Positions 46,086 through 58,321 are shown, numbered from the stretch's first letter. The stretch: DNA of 64,000 nt from Neostapfia colusana (GCA_030760725.1 JASWHV010000009.1:90322780-90386779); one strand, 5' to 3'. A program made the numbers and translations. Notes: a model not told the origin generated them from the sequence alone.

Positions 46086-49000
46086 TGGCTCAAGTTAGCC
46101 AAGAGAATTTTGATGAGTTTGTGAGCTGTGCTATCGCTCAGGAATATTATTCCAATCTCTACCTCAAAGAAAAGAGGGAGAGGGACTCATCACAAGATGA
46201 AGACAATCGTCTGCCTCAGAAGTATCGGTTGGTGATCCGTTCACCTTCCGGTAGAGAGATTCCACAAGAGGTGCAATCATTCTGGGAGTGTGACGACTCT
46301 TCTACTCCACAGAGGTCTTTTTCACCTCCGCCGCAGCAGCAAATTATTTCTTATGCACCTCAGTATCAACAAGGTGCACTAGAATATTATTACCCTCCAG
46401 AGGTTGAAGATGGACAAGGTGATTTCTCAGCTAAACCAAGTGCTGTCCCACTTCACAATGTCAATGAAGCTACTGAACCGAGCAGCAACAATGTGTCTGC
46501 GGGTCCAGTTCCACAGAGTGATCTTGGACAGCCAAGAAAAGCTATGTCCAAAGTGGGAACAGTCAATTATGTGTCAGTCGATGATCTGCCAAAGGGAGGA
46601 CCTGTTCTTGCCGGCAGGTTCACCTTAAATGACAAGCCGGTTGTCATTTTATTCGACTCTGGTGCAACACATAACTTCATTAGCAGGGCAACGGTGATCC
46701 GGGATCAGATCTCCACCACTATCACAAAAGGTTCTTACCTTATTCATTCGCCAGGTGGAGACATATTAACTAATGATGTCGTTTCACGAGCACCACTTTG
46801 TTTGGGTGGAAATATTTATCCTACCACCCTCATCATTCTCGAAGACCAAGGAATCAATGTCATACTGGGAATATCATGGTTGACCTTCCATAAGGCTGTT
46901 CTGGACATCGAGAATAGGAGTGTTCACTTGGACTCTCCACTTCACGGACGTCAAACATTGTACCTCGGCGAAGCAATTTCCAAAGACCAGGAAGTATGTA
47001 ATGCAGAGGCGTGCAAGTTAGAAGACATTCCGGTAGTCCGTGAATATCCCGACGTGTTTCCCGAAGATCTTCCAGGCTTACCACCTGAGCGCGAGGTGGA
47101 ATTCAAAGTAGAGTTGATACCGGGAACCACGCCGATCTCTCGGAGACCATACAAAATGGCTCCGAATGAATTAGCCGAGCTGAAGGAGCAACTCAAAGAT
47201 CTGATGGACAAGGGGTTTATTCTTCCAAGTTCGTCACCCTGGGGTTGCTCAGCTTTGTTTGTGAAGAAGAAGGATGAGACGCTGAGGCTATGCGTCGATT
47301 ATCGTCCTTTGAATGCTGTGACGATAAAGAACAAGTATCCACTACCAAGAATTGATATCCTCTTCGATCAGCTAGTGGGTGCTAAAGTCTTCTCTAAGAT
47401 GGACTTAAGGTCGGGATATCATCAAATCAAGATCCGCGCGGAAGATGTCCCGAAAACAGCATTCTTGACAAGATACGGACTCTATGAGTATCTTGTCATG
47501 TCATTTGGATTGACCAATGCTCCGGCTCACTTTATGTATCTTATGAACTCAGTATTCATGCCAGAGCTGGATCAGTTCGTCGTGGTCTTCATCGACGACA
47601 TCTTGGTCTACTCCAAATCTGAAGAGGAACACGCTAAACATTTGCATATTGTGCTCCAACGACTGAGAGATCACAAGCTCTATGCAAAGTTTAGTAAATG
47701 TGAATTCTGGATCAACCAAGTGCCATTTCTTGGGCACATTATTTCAGCAGAAGGCATTGTTGTTGATCCAAGCAAGATTGAACAAGTGCTGAAGTGGAAG
47801 TCTCCAACATCAGTCCATGAAGTTCGTAGCTTCTTGGGTTTGGCTGGATATTATCGGAGGTTCATCCCGAGCTTCTCAAAAATCTCCAAACCTATGACGG
47901 AGCTACTGAAGAAAGGCATCAAGTATGATTGGAGCAAGCCATGTGAGGAAGCTTTTCAAGCGTTGGTGAAACACCTCACAACAGCCCCGGTTCTAGCTCA
48001 ACCGGATACAACCAAGCCTTTTGATGTTTATTGTGATGCATCCGGCGTCGGGCTTGGTTGTGTACTCATGCAAGGCGGACGCGTGGTCGCATATGGATCA
48101 TGACAGTTACGGAATCATGAGCAACATTATCCAACTCATGATCTTGAGCTTGCTGCCGTGGTACTAGCTTTAAAGATGTGGAGACATTACTTATTGGGAA
48201 ATCTGGTTCATCTCTACACCGACAACAAAAGTTTGAAGTACATATTCACTCAAAAGGAGTTGAATATGCGGCAACGGCGATGGTTGGAGCTGATCAAGGA
48301 CTATGAGATTGAAATTCATTATCATCCGGGCAAGGCAAATGTGGTTGCCGATGCACTCAGCCGGAAGTCTCATATTCATAACCTAACCATCACGCCGATA
48401 GAAGAGGAAGAACCAAGTCTCTACTTGGTTCCCTATGGGGCCCTACATAACCTAGCTCCCATACCCACAATAAGAGAGGAGGTCATGGAAGCTCAAAGGA
48501 GAGACAAGGGCATGGCTCATATCAAAAGGAGGTTGAAGAACGGGGAGATGAAATGTTTCCGGTTAGATGATGAAGATACCTTGTGGTTCAAGGACCGGAT
48601 AGTCGTACCCCGTGATATGAGGCTGCGGAAGAAAATTTTGGATGAGGCTCACTTATCCAAATTTTCTATTCATCCTGGCAGCAATAAAATGTACCAAGAC
48701 CTCCGGAAGAAGTTTTGGTGGACACGTATGAAACGTGAAGTTGCAAAATACGTTTCAGAATGTGATACGTGTCGAAGAGTTAAGGCCGACCATGTGAAGA
48801 AGTCGGGCCTGCTGCAACCGCTACAAATACCGGCATGGAAGTGGGAAGACTTGAGTATGGATTTCATCGTTGGGTTGCCGATGACCTCCCACCACCATGA
48901 TTCGATTTGGGTAATCGTTGACCGATTAACCAAATCGGCACGTTTCATTCCGGTGCATACCAACTACAGCGCCAAGCAGTATGCGGAGTTGTACATAGCA

Positions 49001-49910
49001 CGAATCTTATGCTTGCATGGAGTTCCCCGAACCATTGTCTCCGACAGAGGATCGCTGTTCGTGTCCCGCTTCTGGGAACAGCTACACACATCCTTGGGAA
49101 CTAAATTGATTCGAAGCTCCGCATATCACCCTCAAACCGATGGACAAACTAAGAGGGTGAATCAAATACTTGAAGATATGCTGAGAGCATGTGTCATCCA
49201 CCACGGTAAGAGCTGGGATGATCACTTACCGTTGGTGGAGTTCTCATATAACAACGGGTATCAAGCAAGTATCAAAATGGCGCCTTATGAAGCCCTCTAT
49301 GGCCGGAAGTGCCGCACACCATTGAACTGGTGTGAATCCGGCGAGAGAGTTATTTACGGGATTGATCTCGTAAATGAAGCAGAAGAGCGGGTGAAGCTTA
49401 TTCAGGAAAATCTTAAAGCCGCTCAGTCCAGACAAAAGAGCTATGCGGATAAGAGACGTCGTCCTCTGGATTTCCATGTTGGGGACCACGTATACCTCCG
49501 CGTATCTCTGATGAAGGGCATTCACCGATTTGGAGTGAAAGGAAAATTAGCTCCGCGCTTTATCGGTCCCTTCGTCATCATTAAAAGATGTGGAACCGTG
49601 GGGCATACCGTTTGGAGCTACCGGCAACCTTAGCCGGAGTTTATAACGTCTTCCACATATCTCAGTTGCGGAAGTGTTTAAAAGTTCGAACGGAGATTCT
49701 CACGGGAGACATAGAAAATTTGAAGCCGGACCTCACGTATGTTGAGCGACCAACCCGGATAATTGATGAAAAGACTCGTGAAACCAGGAATCGGACGCTG
49801 CGATTTTTCAAAGTGCTATGGAAAATCACACGTCCGACGAAGCTACATGGGAAAGCGAGGAGTATTTGCAACGCAATCATCCGGAGTTGTTAGAGGCGTA
49901 TGTTGAGTAA
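46086..49910 (+). pseudogene. Element 4 gag (C-terminal part) and pol, plus strand, broken
   Basis: Gag starts mid-protein at LAQVSQENFDEF, aligning with element 2 gag (VAQCNKVNYSEL). Its tail is Pro/Gln-rich without a zinc knuckle. Then come protease VILFDSGATHNF (near 46650), RT with SFGLTNAPAHF and FIDDILVYS (near 47595), RNase H (DVYCDASG, YTDNKSLKYIF), integrase with HHCC (ECDTCRRVKADH), DFIVGLP and YHPQTDGQTKRVN, and a chromodomain-like end (RIIDEKTRETRNRT, ATWESEEYLQ) to TAA 49908-49910. Breaks: TGA 48101-48103, a frameshift near 49603 and a one-base loss near 49828. The gag N-terminus was deleted with the 5' LTR. The open frame extends 118 bp upstream into antisense LTR of element 3, without an ATG there. 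Confidence 0.9.
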
Positions 49911-49938
49911 CTGTCCTCTCCACGTTGTCCTTAATCAT

Positions 49939-49975
49939 GAATCTCGGGACGAGATTCTTTTTAAGGGGGGAGGAA
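49939..49975 (+). other. Palindrome and polypurine tract, element 4
   Basis: GAATCTCG-GGA-CGAGATTC (49939-49957), TTTTT, then AAGGGGGGAGGAA touching the LTR start TGTAAAAG at 49976. It is the plus-strand copy of the same arrangement seen in the minus-strand elements. Confidence 0.88.
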
Positions 49976-52900
49976 TGTAAAAGTCCCAAAACTTGTAAAT
50001 AGAAAACTTGAGCTATGAATAAAGTTGAGTTTGAATACAAGAAATGGGACTTACAAAAAACTTTTTCTTACTCATGAAAGTGTTGGCATGTGCTATAAAA
50101 CTTTGAACTCAGTTTGAATTAAGAGGTGCACTCCAAAAAGAAGGAGGGCATGTTCAAAAGAGAAAATTCAAACTGTTGTTTGAAAAAGTGTATTTGCAAT
50201 AGCCAACTCAAAGATCAAAGGATATATTTGAGTTTCTCAGGTCCAAATTATGAGGGAGCCAAGTTTTGAGCAAGTTTGGAGGTGCTTTGATATGATTATC
50301 AAAGGGACTTGTAAATTTCATCTAAATTTGAATTCAAATTTGAAACTGAGGCAAAACAGGTCAAATTGCCAAATGACTTTGGAATTTGAGTTCCTCAGAA
50401 TTGAATTTGTAAAGTGCCAAGAATTTTGGAGATAATTGGGAAAGGAGCTGTGGGTCCCAATGGTCATAGAGTGGGGAGAATAACTTACTGCCTAAGTCAT
50501 TTATCTGTTGACTCGATCACCACGGGGTCTGCACCGGACGTCGCCGAGGGCGCTACCGCCACCTCCTGCTCGAGCTGCCCCCCCCCACGCGCGGGCGCCA
50601 GAGGTGGTGCACCCGGCGCTTATCCCTCCCACCGAAGCAAACACGAAGCCTCTAACTCGTACCGTGGCCTCCTTTTGCTTCCGCGCCCGAAAAACAACCG
50701 CCGGCGACGCCTCCGTTTCCCTCATTTGTCCACCAGCTCGCGCCCTCTTCTGCTCGAGCCGTCCACACGAAAAGGGAGCGCAGTCGAGTGCACAAGATCC
50801 TCCACAGCTCGGCTTCGTCGTTCTTGGCTCGTGGGGCGCCCAAATCAACGATCAACGTGAGGTACTAACGCTCACCGGCGAAAGGGCAACTTTGGTCACT
50901 GTGGACAGCTCATACCGAGGCTTTTCACGGCCGAGCAAGCACCCTCCGAGACTCGCCGGGACGTCACGCTGCTCTCCCCCGAGTTTCAGCCCAAGCCGTG
51001 CAGCGTAGCTTGGGAATTTCCAGTTTTCCCCTCGGACGAGGAAAACCTAACCGCGAGTAAGAACTGTTGAAATTAACGCTGAATTCTCGGTTAAAGTTGT
51101 TCATTTTGCGCACACCAGAGCTAGAGAGGATAGGGAACCTTTTTCCTCCACAACCCTAGCTAGAAACACCGTGGTTACAGCTAATTTTGAGCTTTTCGGT
51201 CGGCGGCCATGGCGGGAACGCGCGGGCGCACGGTGACAACCGGTTTGCCGTCGTTTCCGAGCCAGGTTGAGGCCACGCCGAGCTTGCCTGACATCCACTG
51301 ATGCTTTAGAGCGGATCCGCCGAGCTTTTGGCGGGCTAGTGTGCTCGGGCGACGGTGCCGATCATCACCGAAGGCCGCGGCTCGTCGCCGGCCTACTTCC
51401 GGCCACCGGCAGCCCGAGCCAACCCCGTAGACATGTTCCCCGACCCTGAAAACCCCCAGGCGGCGAGTACCGAGCCGGGAGATGGTCGGGAAGCCGACTC
51501 CGGCGAGCCCCGATGAGTTGCCGGCGAGGGGGCGGCGCGGGAAAAAGGGGACGGGCCGAGGTTGAAGACGACCGGCCGGTCCCACCTGTCAGCGGCGATA
51601 TTTTAAATCTTCGATCCGCTGCGGCCCCGGATCCGGTGTGGTGGCGCGGGAAAAGGCCTGTGGCCCCGTGTGGCTCGTTTTTCAGCGGTCGACACGTGGC
51701 CCTGTGGCCCGCAGTCAGGGTTTAAATTTTTCCGAATTAATTTGAATTCCGGATTTAGTTCAAACTTTAGAACTGCATAACTTTTGCTAGGAAGCTCCAA
51801 AATTAGTGATTCAAATTGGGTTTGATTCAGGATGAAGAGCTCTATTCAAATGTACAACTCAATTTGCATGAAAACCAATAGAAAATTCTGGAAAATTCTT
51901 TAAAGCTTTTCAGCAAAAGAATTTTAGAGGGAGTTTGGTTCATCCAAAATTCCCCAAATTTTGCCAGGATATTCTTTAGGATATTAGGAAACACCTGTTA
52001 ATGTTTCAGCTCATTTGGAATTGATTTAGTTGGGATAATTCCAATTTCAATTTCTGTATTCAAATAAATACAGAAACATTTTCAGAGAATTTCCAAAACT
52101 TGGAAATTCTGTTCTAGCCATTCATTAGCTCCAAAAATCCTAGGAAAATTTAGGCATACTCTCTGAGCTATGTAGGAAATTATGGTTCACTTAGATTTGC
52201 ATGAAAGTGCAAGTTTAATCAGAATTAATTCCTTTATGCTTAAATGATTAGGGAATTGTTCTGGGTGATCCACTTAGTGAAATGTTCTGAATTTTGGTCC
52301 AGAGGACTTTCTTGTGACAAGGAACCCCCAAGAAAATTCCCAGCTCCATTGGAGCCCTGGATCATTATGTTCTGTTCAACCTCATTAGGTGATCACCACC
52401 CAAGTGATGAACCTCACTCCTCACTTGAGGATAGTGCTTAGACACACATCCAAACCACCACCCCCAGTGTCATTTTAAATTATTAAACAAAGTTCCAGTT
52501 TTAAACTTGTCTGTAGCATTTGTTAGCAAAAAGTTTTACAATTAAAGATATGCATGTTCCTAACGTGTAGTAATTAAACGTGGAAAGTGAAGAAGGAAGA
52601 GGTGAACTTGGATCAAGGAACAAGAAGGGCAGGAGTGAACTTCAATACATCAGAAACTGACTTTCTCTCAACTGACTTTAGTCACCTGCAAAACCAAGGC
52701 AAGCCCCGGTTTGCACTTAAGTTGTTTTTAAAGTTTTCCCTTTGTTCACTACATTTTGTCAAGGTTTGTATGTGCATTAGGTCAAGGATGTTGATACTCC
52801 ACTTGCATAACCAAACATGAACCCTGAGGTCAAGGGTAGCATTATGTCATCGCTGTAGAATAAGGCCATGCTAAATAGTCTAGGGCATCCGGTAGAAGAC

Positions 52901-54104
52901 GAGTAGTTGGAATCTACTCGCGAGCTATAGTTCAGAAGATCATAAGTGTGGTTGGGAAAGGAAGCAAACTAAAGTTTACATTTCTAAAGATGAGACCGGG
53001 CAGAGGGGTTAGGCTGCGACAATACGAGGTCTTGGTCGAGTAGCTCTGCCTGTGTCGGTTAAGGACCGATGCGTATGCCGCGTCCAGGAGCAAGTATTGA
53101 GTTGTGTACCGGATGCTTACTGATATATGGGAACCAGGAAACCGATGTACCAGGTTCACTGGATTGTAGAGGCATACCACATCGTCTCGTTAGACCTATG
53201 AGCCCGAGACGGCGCGACCGGTTCTACAGTTTAGTGTCCTGAGAAAGGTTGCCACATACGACGTAATGAAGGACGCCAGAGTTGGGTCTTCAGAGGCGGG
53301 CGTATGTGTCGAGTTATCCGGGTAGTGTTTGATTTGAATCACCGTCCCTCGCGGTTATTGAGTACCGCTTGCTCCCATGTTGTGACGTAGTTAATCAACT
53401 TGTGTGGAAACAGTTTGCAAAAGTATAATTGCTGCTATGATGATGTTAAGTTGCATGAAAACCATGTTTGAAGTAGAGATAGAGCTAACTAAAGTTATTT
53501 TCTACCTTGGGGCAAGTAACCTTGGAATGAAGCGTTTCTTGTTTGATTGTGGAGTTCCAATGTTGCTGATCGCAAGGTCATTATTAATATGGCTAAAATT
53601 TGAAAGTTAAGGATGAACTCGTAGGCGAGTCTTTTAGCAAATGACAGGTTTAGGTTTTAGGTTACTTTCATCTAGAGTTTCATGTCTTAGGAGAGACGGT
53701 TAAGTATTGCTGAGCCTTTGTGCTCACTCTTGCTATATAAGTGGTTTTGCAGGTAAACCTCAACGCTATAAAGAGGGTTGTCCGGTGAGACTCGGAAACT
53801 TCCGAGTCATGTCACACTTGGAGAACCTAGCCGCTGCCATGTCTTCGTGTTGCTAGCGAGAGGAGTCCGCGGGCTGGACCTCTTCTCGGTGCTTCATAGT
53901 TATTCAACGTGAGCTAGTTATAGACTTCCGCTGTAGCTATTTTGTGTAAATTATTTACAAAGAATAATTGTAACCTTCCGCTTTGATTTATGTAATACTG
54001 TATTCCTTATATGTGTGCTGTTTGGTGCCGCATAACACGGCACCACCCAATGCGATTCCTCGGGCGAGGCGCCCCGTCCCCGTGATCGAGGTCGGGCCCC
54101 CTCA
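49976..54104 (+). mobile_element. 3' LTR of element 4, complete (4.1 kb)
   Basis: From TGTAAAAGTCCC to GGGCCCCCTCA, then the AGCCG duplication. It shares end motifs (hairpin 54024-54044, CGCGGGCTGGAC, CTAGCGAGAGGAGTCC) with the other LTRs in inverse view, but U3 is a separate family from elements 2 and 6. The GC-rich zone 50500-51720 holds unrecognised short frames only. Confidence 0.9.
54024..54044 (+). other. Conserved LTR-end hairpin, element 4 3' LTR
   Basis: GGTGCCG-CATAACA-CGGCACC: same stem, different loop. Confidence 0.75.
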
Positions 54105-54109
54105 AGCCG
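54105..54109. repeat. Target-site duplication AGCCG, right side of element 4
   Basis: Pairs with 32699-32703, 21.4 kb away, bounding element 4 with element 3 nested inside. Confidence 0.85.
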
Positions 54110-54356
54110 GCCGGTGAAACCTTAGTGAGTCCCTACATCTAGTAACCCCTTCGTAAAGGCTATTTTGTGATCTCTTGGCCATACACCGACGGTTGTGTAT
54201 TGGTATAATGGAGGTTCCGCAGTCGCCGACGGGTGACGAAATCACAAACTTGTTGGTAAAGAGGTGCAAACTCTGCAGAGTCTAAAACTGTCATGATAGC
54301 CGAGCATACGGTCACGAGCGCCTGGCCAACTTCCATTATTAGTTGGGATGGTTATT
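54110..54356 (+). mobile_element. Right part of the old LTR split by element 4
   Basis: From GCCGGTGAAACC to TTGGGATGGTTATT it parallels the reverse complement of 55402-55142 in the element 5 LTR, continuing exactly where 32012-32698 stopped. It ends at the element 5 LTR boundary (54357), so element 5 probably inserted into this old LTR in the opposite direction. Confidence 0.8.
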
Positions 54357-56514
54357 TGTCACGCCCTCAATTCTGTGGAAAACCACGGAACTGAGAACTA
54401 ATGCGTATGTGTGCCCAGGATGTTCATCACACATACACATATATTCCACAAACTGAATTCAGAATATATATAACCACGAATAACAGAGTTTATTACAATG
54501 TCTCATGAGTCTTGGACTCATGCTCACAGCGGAAGTCTTTATTTCTATGCAGCAGAAGTCTTTATTCTAATGCGGAAGCAATTTAACTAATGCGGAAGCA
54601 ATTCTAGGCAGCGTTGACTCCATCTCTATTCCATTTCTACAGGCAAGGTTGAGAACAGATCACACGCCTTAATGCTCCACTTGGTCTTCATAGAAGTCTT
54701 CTCCTGCTGCTGATGATGAAATAATAATGCAAGTTTGAGTACAATGATGTACTCAGCAAGTGCGGGAAAATATGATATGTAGCTCATAACAAGGTAGGTA
54801 TAAAAAGGCTCATTGCGGAAAGCAAAGTTATTTATCAAAAGCACGATAAAACAGCGACTTATCTTTAAGTGAATGTAATCCCAGCATGTATTAAAATACC
54901 AATCATACCTCCGTCATGTTCATAACCAGTCATCAATCAACCTCATTTTTGCTCACGAATACCTCCTCGTATTCTCTACCATCTCACGAATACCATCCTG
55001 TATTCGCTACCATTTCACCTCATAAAGCAACTTCGTCTCCCACCGAGACCTACCTTGTTTCCATGACTCAACAGTCATGCAACCCATCTTATCACCCGGA
55101 CTCAACAGTCCCAAAACCAAACCATAACCAAACCATCCAAAACCATAACCAACAACCATCCCAACTAATCATGGCAGTTGGCCAGGCGCTCGTTACTGTA
55201 AGCTCGGCTATCATGATAGTTTTAAGAACTCTGCAGAGTTTGCACCTCTTTACCCACAAGTTTGTGATTTTGTCACCCGTCGGTGACTGGAGAACCTCCA
55301 TTATACCAGTACACAACCGTCGGTGTATGGCCAACAGATCACAAAATAGCCTTTACGAAGGGGCTACTAGATGTATGGACTCACTAAGGTTTCAACGGCA
55401 GGCTAGAATCTCCAATTCTCCCACCCACGGGCACCCTCTTGTGCCATGCAGTTCCCAGGGCAGTCCTCACTCGACTCCCATTCCCCGCGCCTTCCACAGT
55501 CCATAACAATCTAGTAACTTACCTAATTACTCAGCTAAGCTGCACCCATACTTGGCCTTGTGGTGGCACTGTTATCCTGGCATGTGCATGCATGAACCGG
55601 TCCTTAGATCTACAACAAGTAAACCACCATCTCATGCTACCTCATTCACAAACCCAGTCTTGCCTAGATCTCTCTCCAATCCATGTCCATTATTAACATC
55701 AGTTTCTCATTATCATTACGAGTGCAGTTAGCTAGACACATATATCTCGCTTCCCAATCCCATGGACTCAGCGAAGCATAAAAGTAAAAAAACCATGCCC
55801 GACTCATAAACTTCCCAGGCTGCAAGGGTGGTTTAACCAAAACTAGTAAACTCCTATAAAAGGGTTTCCCATCATGTTTGACTCAGCACACATGCCTTTT
55901 CGCAAAACAAAACAGTTTTTCCCAAAACATAGGATCAATATGGTCAAGGAGCACTTGCCTTGTTCTTGCGGTTCTGGTGGCTCTTGGATCTCGAAACCTT
56001 GTTGTTGCAGCTCGTCTTAGACAGATCCCTGAGCTTGTCCTTCTATACGGGATCACGCACATACAAGATTCATAACAATCAATACCATGCACAAACTTTA
56101 AACTAGATGCGATGATGCATATGCATGTTATGCAGTTTTATTAGATCGGTTTGTACGTGTTCTTGCATGGCTTTATGATGAACAGGGGTGTTCGGATCAG
56201 ATGTGGACGTGGCGATGACCTTGTCTTTAGATCAACCCGATCAACAAGTGATCTGTCCACGAGAAAGCTTCTGTTCGAAAGGAATCGAAGAACAGATGCA
56301 AAGAAAACATAACGATGTCGTAAGGTGGTATTGGAGACCTACCTTATGTTCTTCTCGGTCTTCGGGTCCTTCTCAGATCGTTGGGCTCTCTTCCGGCGAT
56401 CTTCCTTGCTGAACTCCGGCGATGGCTTTTTCGGCGAGTTGAGGCTAGGGCTCTAAGTTGTCGGCTTAGGAGTTGGAAAAGAAATTCGTGGTTTCGGCCA
56501 AGGGTTCTGGGTTC

Positions 56515-56522
56515 TATTTATA
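56515..56522 (-). promoter_or_regulatory. TATA box in element 5 LTR
   Basis: Minus-strand TATAAATA within GATTATAAATAGAACC, about 210 bp downstream of the CACGTG array in the direction of transcription. Strong match, sensible location. Confidence 0.6.
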
Positions 56523-56734
56523 ATCGGGAGAAGAAGAGTCCTAATCTGATTGTATTTTGAATAAAAGTCCTATTCAGATCGTCGTTGGATCCTAACATCT
56601 TATCTTTAGTTGATTTGGTGCGGTAACATTATGGAATTCAGGTCGGTTTCTTCTCCGTACCGATATTTCTACGCGTACAGAATCCAAAACCGCTCTAGAA
56701 CTCGTTACCTCCATGGTGATGAGCTCTGGAAGCT

Positions 56735-57325
56735 CCACGTGTCCATCGCGGCCTGGTCTCTCCTTTTCCACAGAGACGAGATCCGGTGGTGCCGCGTGTC
56801 AAGCGAGCGAGACCTCCCTTCTTCTTTGGAGGTGAGCTCCGTGTGTGCCACGTATCCTAGCGGTTGGGACCTCCTCTCTTATTCGGAGGTGGCTCCGCAC
56901 ACGCCACGTGTCAGTGCCGGACCTTTCCTCTCTCCGGAGGTAGCTCCAGCGCCAGACTTCCTTTTTTTCTCAGAGACGAGCTCCGAGGTTAACAAGTGTC
57001 CAACAGTGATGGACCTTCCGGAGATAAGCTCCGTTGGTGACACGTGTCTGATAGAACCGAACCTCTCGAAGGTGAGCTCCGAGATCGACACGTACCCCGC
57101 GCTACAGGTCTTCTGACTTCCGTGGTGACTAGCTCCGAAGGTGACATGTGTCCTGCGGAAATTCCTTTGCTCCTTTCGCAGAGGCTAGCTCCGGGGCAAC
57201 ACGTGTCCCACAGGGTCGGACCTCTCCCCCTTTGCGGAGATGAGCCCCGATCCTGCCACGTAGCCAGTTTAGCGGCGGACCTCTCCCTACTTCGCAGGGA
57301 TGTGCTCCGAACACGCCACGTGGCC
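56735..57325 (-). repeat. Array of about a dozen 47-60-bp units with CACGTG cores
   Basis: Units contain GAGGT(G/A)GCTCCG, a CACGTGTC-like core and a GGACCT(C/T)(T/C)C segment. Cores start near 56735, 56792, 56848, 56904, 56992, 57040, 57087, 57143, 57200, 57255 and 57315, with one degenerate. The first intervals are 57, 56 and 56 bp. It lies in the enhancer position of the LTR. Confidence 0.75.
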
Positions 57326-57481
57326 AGCGAGCCACGGAAGTTCTCTTCCGCGCTCTCGGTGAATTGGATTTGGCTCTTATTGGCTATCCTTTTGATATTT
57401 TTCTCCGTTCCTACTTTTCTTAAAATGTTTTCTCTTCATAAAACATGAATATATGCTGACACCAGAAATGAGGGTGCCACA

Positions 57482-57520
57482 AGTCTACCCCCCTTAAATT
57501 GAATCTCACCCTCGAGATTC
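57482..57520 (-). other. Polypurine tract and modified palindrome, element 5
   Basis: Minus strand GAATCTC-GAGGGT-GAGATTC (57520-57501), then AATTTAAGGGGGGTAGACT up to the LTR. The outer stem is kept although the inner sequence differs from the other elements. Confidence 0.75.
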
Positions 57521-57523
57521 GTT

Positions 57524-58321
57524 GGTAGAGAATAGAAGAGGAAATTCTGCTTTGATGTCTTCTTCACGCTCCCATGTGGCTTCAGCTTCGGTGTGATGGG
57601 TCCATTGCACCTTGCACCATCAAATCATTTTGTTCCTGGTGACCCTTTCTTTTACATCCAAAATTCGGATAGGGTGCTCCGTATAGGTCTGGTCTTCTTG
57701 AATTTCAAGCTCTTCCATTGGTATTTGCTCCTCCGGTACTCTCAAGCACTTCTTGAGCTGGGATACATGAAACACGTCATTTACGTCGGAGAGGTGCGTT
57801 GGGAGCTCTAATTGATAGGCTACTTCTCCTCGCTTGTCCAAAATCTTAAATGGTCTGATGTAGCGAGGTGCTAGCTTGCCTTTGACGTTGAAACGTCGTT
57901 GGCCTCGGATAGGCGATACCTTAAGGTATACGAAGTCTCCTACTTTGAAGGTCAACTTTCTTCGCCTATTGTCCGCATAGCCTTTCTGTCGTGATTGAGC
58001 AGCCTTTATGTTCTCCCGAATCGTTTGGACATGCTTTTCAGCTTCTTGTAGTACTTCAGGTCCAAACACCTGGTTTTCTCCGATCTCGTTCCAGAGCAGC
58101 GGTGTTGTACACTGTCTATCGTATAATGCTTCGAAAGGCGACATCTTCAAGATAGCTTGATAGCTGTTGTTATAGGAGAATTCGGCGTACGGTAAACTCT
58201 TATCCCAACTACGCCCACGTTTCAAGGCACAAGCTCTCAACATGTCCTGCAGAATTTGGTTTGTCCTTTCGGTTTACCCATGGCTTTCTGCAGCTTCCTC
58301 CAGAATCTAGAGGTAAACTGA
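57524..58321 (-). pseudogene. Element 5 integrase C-terminus and chromodomain, truncated
   Basis: From 58321 it reads FTSRFWRKLQKAMG, then a frame change and small deletion near 58275 that removes the HPQTDG region, then TERTNQIL, DMLRACALKRGRSWD, LPYAEFSYNNSYQ and the KVGDFVYLKVSPIRG/GKLAPRYI block. The C-terminus is chromodomain-like (PIRILDVKERVTRN ... ATWEREEDIK). TGA at 57620-57622 interrupts it. Upstream pol is cut off by insertion of element 6 at 58322. The sequence is clearly diverged from elements 1-4 and 6 (second subfamily). Confidence 0.85.

Larger units (their letters stand above)
54357..57481 (-). mobile_element. 3' LTR of element 5 (3.1 kb)
   Basis: Minus strand TGTGGCACCCTCATTTCTGG (57481) to ...CAGAATTGAGGGCGTGACA (54357); the two ends are imperfect inverted repeats of each other. 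The U3 order is CACGTG array (57325-56735), TATA box (56522-56515), then a long A/T-rich R/U5 part. Frames such as 54916-55506 have no recognisable homology. Confidence 0.8.

Noticed and set aside
50414..51008. Overlapping 148- and 166-codon frames
   Set aside because: Within the 3' LTR of element 4; interrupted in the near-identical 5' LTR copy only by element 3, but with no recognisable homology. Treated as GC-rich LTR sequence.
54916..55506. 196-codon frame with ATG in the element 5 LTR
   Set aside because: The homologous region at 32012-32698 lacks the frame, and no domain is visible.
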